From CAYXVU01 sp964468725 (lineage in GTDB: Bacteria > Acidobacteriota > Blastocatellia > UBA7656), in assembly GCA_964468725.1 (NCBI GenBank), contig CAYXVU010000231.1, positions 1 through 9,613 on the forward strand: 9,613 nt of DNA, written 5' to 3'. How positions within the stretch are numbered: position 1 is the stretch's first letter; every line of letters begins with the position of its first letter. Below are positions 6,869 through 9,613 of the stretch, piece after piece. The notes under the pieces are model-generated. The model was not told where the DNA came from, did not search any database, and saw only the letters and a list, made by a program, of their open reading frames with translations. The position numbers were made by a program, and so were the translations under genes.

Positions 6869-8608
6869 CTACGGGTCTGCAACAGCGGAAGGTTCTGATG
6901 GCGGGAATAGATCGGTGACAGCGCCGAGGCTGCTGGATGAAACCAACTGCGCGTATTTGGCCAATACACCATGAGTCGCGCGCGGTGCGGGTGCTTGCCA
7001 GGCGGCGCGGCGGCGAGCGAGTTCTTGGTCCGCAACGTTAAGTTGTAATAATCGTACGTCTGCGTCAATAGTGATCGAATCGCCTTCTTCGACCAGCGCA
7101 ATCGTACCGCCGACTGCGGCTTCGGGGGCAACGTGGCCAACCACCAGTCCATAGGTTCCGCCGGAGAATCGCCCGTCCGTAATCAGCCCTACCGCATCGC
7201 CCAACCCCGCGCCAATCAAAGCCGAAGTCGGCGCTAACATTTCGCGCATTCCCGGCCCACCCTTTGGCCCTTCATAGCGAATTACCAACACCTCGCCGCG
7301 CTGAATTGTGCCCGCCAAAATCGCTGACAAACAGTCCTCCTCCGAATCGAAGACGCGCGCGGCGCCAGTCAGGCGCGGCTGTTTGATGCCACTCGTCTTG
7401 GCAACAGCGCCGTCGCTCGCCAGATTGCCGCGCAGGATGGAAAGGTGTCCTTCCCGGTAGAGTGGCGCGTGCCATTGGCGGATAACCTCTTGCTCGGATG
7501 ACGGAGCAGCAGCAACCTTGTCGAGCGTTTCGGCAATCGTCTTGCCGGTAATTGTCAGCGCCTCGCCATATAAGCGGTCATGGACAAGCAGCATCTTCAT
7601 TACCTGCGGAATGCCGCCTGCGCGATGCAGGTCGGTTGCCACATACTTGCCCGAAGGCTTCAAATCGCAAAGCACAGGCACCCGCTGGCGAATCACTTCG
7701 AAATCATCAAGCGACAATTTCACCTCGGCGGCGTGCGCGATAGCCAGCAGATGCAAGACGGCGTTGGTCGAGCCCCCGATGGCCATCACCACGGCGATGG
7801 CGTTTTCAAAGGCTTGGCGGGTGAGAATCCGGCGCGGCAGAATCTGTTTTCGCACAGCGGCGGCGAGCGCAACGGCGGAGGCGGAGGCGGAGGCAGCTTT
7901 CTCTTCATCTTCAGCGGCCAGGGTCGAAGAATAGGGCAAGCTCAAGCCCATTGCTTCAATGGCTGCCGACATGGTGTTGGCTGTATACATGCCGCCGCAC
8001 GACCCGACGCCGGGACAGGCGCGGCGTTCAATCTCCAGCAAATCGCTAGGGCTGATGCGCGCGGCGCTGTACTGGCCGACCGCTTCAAAGGCGCTGACGA
8101 CCGTGAGGTCTTGATCGTTATAGCGACCGGCTTTGATCGTGCCGCCGTAAACGAAGACGGCAGGGATATTCAGACGCGCGATGGCAATCATCGCTCCGGG
8201 CAGGTTTTTATCACAGCCGCCGATGGCCAATATGCCGTCGAGGCTTTGCCCCTGACAGACCGTTTCGATAGCGTCGGCGATGACTTCGCGCGACACCAGA
8301 CTGTAGCGCATGCCGGGCGTGCCCATCGAAATGCCATCGCTGATGGTGATGGTGCCGAACTGTTGCGGCATCGCCCCTTGTTCGGCAAGCGCCGCAATGG
8401 CGCGTTCCGCCAAACGATTGAGACCCGCATTACAAGGCGTGATCGTGCTATAACCATTGGCGACGCCAATGATGGGTTTTTGAAAATCGTCATCGCCAAA
8501 TCCGACGGCGCGCAACATGGCGCGATTGGGGGTGCGCTCAATACCGCTGGTTACGACGCGGCTTCGGGAATTGATGTTCATCACTTGCTCACTTTGATTC
8601 GAATCCAT
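6869..8608 (-). CDS. ilvD: Dihydroxy-acid dehydratase
   Basis: The protein has 579 residues, full length for IlvD (the ilvD/edd family). It dehydrates 2,3-dihydroxy-isovalerate and 2,3-dihydroxy-3-methylvalerate to the 2-keto acids in valine, leucine and isoleucine biosynthesis, in the cytosol. Three cysteines expected to hold the Fe-S cluster are present: Cys59 in TPCN, Cys132 in GGCDKNLPG and Cys204 in CPGVGSCGGMYTANTM. Asp91, Asp133 and Lys134 fit the Mg site with its modified lysine, and DGRFSGGTYG (478-487) carries the catalytic Ser482. ATG 8608 is listed; an in-frame ATG at 8581 starting MNINSR is equally plausible because homologues often begin near there and GTGAG precedes it. It lies downstream of the aminotransferase and threonine-dehydratase remnants on the same strand, as expected of an ilv operon. 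A sugar-acid dehydratase role is less likely given the close match to IlvD motifs. Confidence 0.95.
   Translation of the reverse strand: MDSNQSEQVMNINSRSRVVTSGIERTPNRAMLRAVGFGDDDFQKPIIGVANGYSTITPCNAGLNRLAERAIAALAEQGAMPQQFGTITISDGISMGTPGMRYSLVSREVIADAIETVCQGQSLDGILAIGGCDKNLPGAMIAIARLNIPAVFVYGGTIKAGRYNDQDLTVVSAFEAVGQYSAARISPSDLLEIERRACPGVGSCGGMYTANTMSAAIEAMGLSLPYSSTLAAEDEEKAASASASAVALAAAVRKQILPRRILTRQAFENAIAVVMAIGGSTNAVLHLLAIAHAAEVKLSLDDFEVIRQRVPVLCDLKPSGKYVATDLHRAGGIPQVMKMLLVHDRLYGEALTITGKTIAETLDKVAAAPSSEQEVIRQWHAPLYREGHLSILRGNLASDGAVAKTSGIKQPRLTGAARVFDSEEDCLSAILAGTIQRGEVLVIRYEGPKGGPGMREMLAPTSALIGAGLGDAVGLITDGRFSGGTYGLVVGHVAPEAAVGGTIALVEEGDSITIDADVRLLQLNVADQELARRRAAWQAPAPRATHGVLAKYAQLVSSSSLGAVTDLFPPSEPSAVADP
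7874..7891. repeat. Three tandem GGCGGA hexamers inside ilvD
   Basis: Three exact copies of GGCGGA, followed by a partial fourth (GGC), encode an alternating Ser-Ala run (residues about 240-245) in an Ala-rich helix-like stretch of IlvD. The copy number could change by six bases without breaking the frame. It probably reflects local slippage and does not interrupt a catalytic motif. Confidence 0.6.
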
Positions 8609-8720
8609 CTCAGAGCAACCGCCTTTCGTATCCAGCGTTGGTTGTAGATCGGATAACCGCCCGCTGCGAATACACGCAGTGCAAACCTGTTGCGTGCGTC
8701 AAACCGCTTGCCGGTTACGA

Positions 8721-9131
8721 TCAGGCTTGCGGCGGATGGCTGACCCATTGCAACAGCGTATCGACAGCGAGGTTACCCCCGCACAGAATCAACACGACGT
8801 GATGATGGGGTAAAAATCGCTCGCGCATTTGGGCTGCCGCTGACAGCGTGCAAGACGCCGCCGGTTCTGCCAACACCTTTGCTCGTTCCAACAAAAAAAG
8901 GAGAGCATCAAGGGCCTCGGCATCAGAGACGACGACAACATCTTCCAGATAGCGTTGTGCCAACGCAAAGGGTAACTGACCCACTTCCGGTGCGCCAAGC
9001 GTGCGCGCAATGGAGGTGATTTGCGGTAAGCGAACAACCTGACCTGCGGCGCGCGCTTGCGCCATACTGTCTGCGCCTGCTGTTTCAACGCCCCAGATAC
9101 GGGTATGAGGGCGACACGCTTTGACGGCTAC
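8721..9131 (-). pseudogene. C-terminal remnant of a PLP-dependent threonine/serine dehydratase
   Basis: From about 9131 to the TGA at 8721 the - strand encodes the C-terminal third or so of a fold-type II threonine dehydratase: VAVKACRPHTRIWGVETAG, ADSMAQARAAGQ, DVVVVSDAEALDALLFLLER, KVLAEPAA and the CGGN motif close to the end, which in relatives contacts the PLP pyridine nitrogen side. The N-terminal PLP-lysine domain (KxENxQxTGSFKxRGA) is absent on this strand in any frame. The open frame continues upstream to 9242, but those 37 codons are Arg/Ser-rich, overlap the end of the aminotransferase frame and show no family resemblance. So about 180 residues are missing and the product cannot be an active dehydratase. 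In an ilv context the parent gene would be ilvA, making 2-ketobutyrate from threonine, though a catabolic threonine or serine dehydratase is also possible. Confidence 0.8.
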
Positions 9132-9199
9132 CTGCCTTCGTCTACGATGGCGACGAACATTTCCCGTTGCAGTACTTCCATCATCTTCACCCATTTCAT
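9128..9199 (-). other. Short orphan open frame directly after the ilvE stop
   Basis: Immediately after the TAA of the aminotransferase, in the same frame, an ATG opens a 23-codon frame ending in TAG at 9128 (MKWVKMMEVLQREMFVAIV then DEGR). It ends exactly where the dehydratase homology begins in another frame. I do not recognise it. It could be the start of a gene whose remainder was removed at the same junction that truncated the dehydratase, or it may be non-coding spacer. Confidence 0.3.
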
Positions 9200-9613
9200 T
9201 TACATCACGGCTTTGACCGGCTGCGCCACCGGATGCAGCCAAGAGCGATAGCCCTCTTCTTGGCCGCGTACCGCGCGGCCAAAGACCTGTTGTATTGTCG
9301 CTGTCACCTTCCCGCGCCCGCCGTTGCCGATGGGCCGTTCATCCACTTCCCGAATCGGCGTAATTTCCGCCGCCGTGCCGGTGAAGAAGGCTTCATCCGC
9401 TTCGAAAAGTTCCTCAAGCGTCAAAGCGCCGATTTCAACTGCATAACCCAGATCACGCGCGATCTCAATCACTGCGTCGCGCGTGATGCCAAGCAGAATC
9501 GAATGACCCGCGTCATTGGTCTTGAGAGTGTGGTTGCGCACGAGGAAGAGATTTTCGCCAGCGCCTTCAGCCGTTTCGTAGCAACGCAGCCCTTCAAAAA
9601 CACCGCTGCCATA
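9200..9613 (-). pseudogene. ilvE: Branched-chain aminotransferase with a large in-frame internal deletion, 5' end outside window
   Basis: The - strand frame is open from the window edge to TAA at 9200 (137 residues seen). Residues 1-16, YGSGVFEGLRCYETAE, match the N-terminal region of IlvE, normally at about residue 30-45. They are followed directly by GAGENLFLVRN (17-27), a segment normally near residue 195, then LGITRD (41-46), EADEAFFTGTAAEITPI (71-87) and a regular C-terminus. About 150 residues are thus absent, including the region with the PLP-binding lysine (AKxxGxYxNS), so the enzyme cannot transaminate. The frame is preserved, and the short EG shared by both flanks suggests joining at a small repeat. 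IlvE normally carries out the last step of valine, leucine and isoleucine synthesis, which fits ilvD downstream. It could instead be an assembly collapse of an intact gene. Confidence 0.8.

Noticed and set aside
7580..8647. 355-codon open frame on the + strand opposite ilvD
   Set aside because: It lies entirely antisense to a well-supported ilvD and its translation is His/Arg/Gly-rich with no recognisable motif; a codon-bias shadow.
8673..8716. Small inverted repeats between the dehydratase remnant and ilvD (CACGCA/TGCGTG and AACCG/CGGTT)
   Set aside because: Stems of only 5-6 bases without a T-run are expected by chance; not enough to call a terminator or attenuator.

Overview
This window looks like a chromosomal segment of a free-living, GC-rich bacterium. 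The codon choice, the mix of branched-chain catabolism and biosynthesis genes, and the protein styles suggest an uncultured soil or sediment lineage, perhaps Acidobacteriota. That taxonomic guess is inference; there is no rRNA or other marker gene here. I see no complete tRNA, rRNA, CRISPR array, insertion sequence, phage gene or integration site.

Layout. Bases 1-1988 (+ strand) hold a compact catabolic operon: the C-terminal half of an AtuA-type (DUF1446) protein, a separate small AtuA-like ferredoxin-fold protein, and an enoyl-CoA hydratase/isomerase family protein. This combination is typical of acyclic terpene (atu) or leucine/isovalerate (liu) degradation through branched acyl-CoAs. Convergent to it, 2090-4336 (- strand) encodes a large membrane-anchored patatin-like lipid hydrolase. 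A 251-base divergent spacer separates it from a secreted, probably lipid-anchored amidohydrolase of the N-acyl-D-amino-acid deacylase family (4588-6117, +).

From 6235 to the right end every gene lies on the - strand. First comes a stand-alone cobalamin-binding domain of the methylmalonyl-CoA mutase type, preceded by a good candidate promoter overlapped by a perfect palindrome. Next is a full-length dihydroxy-acid dehydratase (ilvD). Reading further upstream of ilvD are a C-terminal remnant of a threonine/serine dehydratase and a branched-chain aminotransferase frame (ilvE-like) that lacks about 150 internal residues, including the catalytic lysine region.

The shared theme is branched-chain carbon metabolism: acyl-CoA breakdown on the left, a B12 mutase subunit in the middle, and valine/isoleucine biosynthesis on the right. 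The most striking observation is the damaged ilvE/ilvA area at the right edge. Two deletion-like junctions lie within about 450 bases beside an intact ilvD. They may be real decay or an assembly collapse. I did not find a convincing new defence, mobile or regulatory system.
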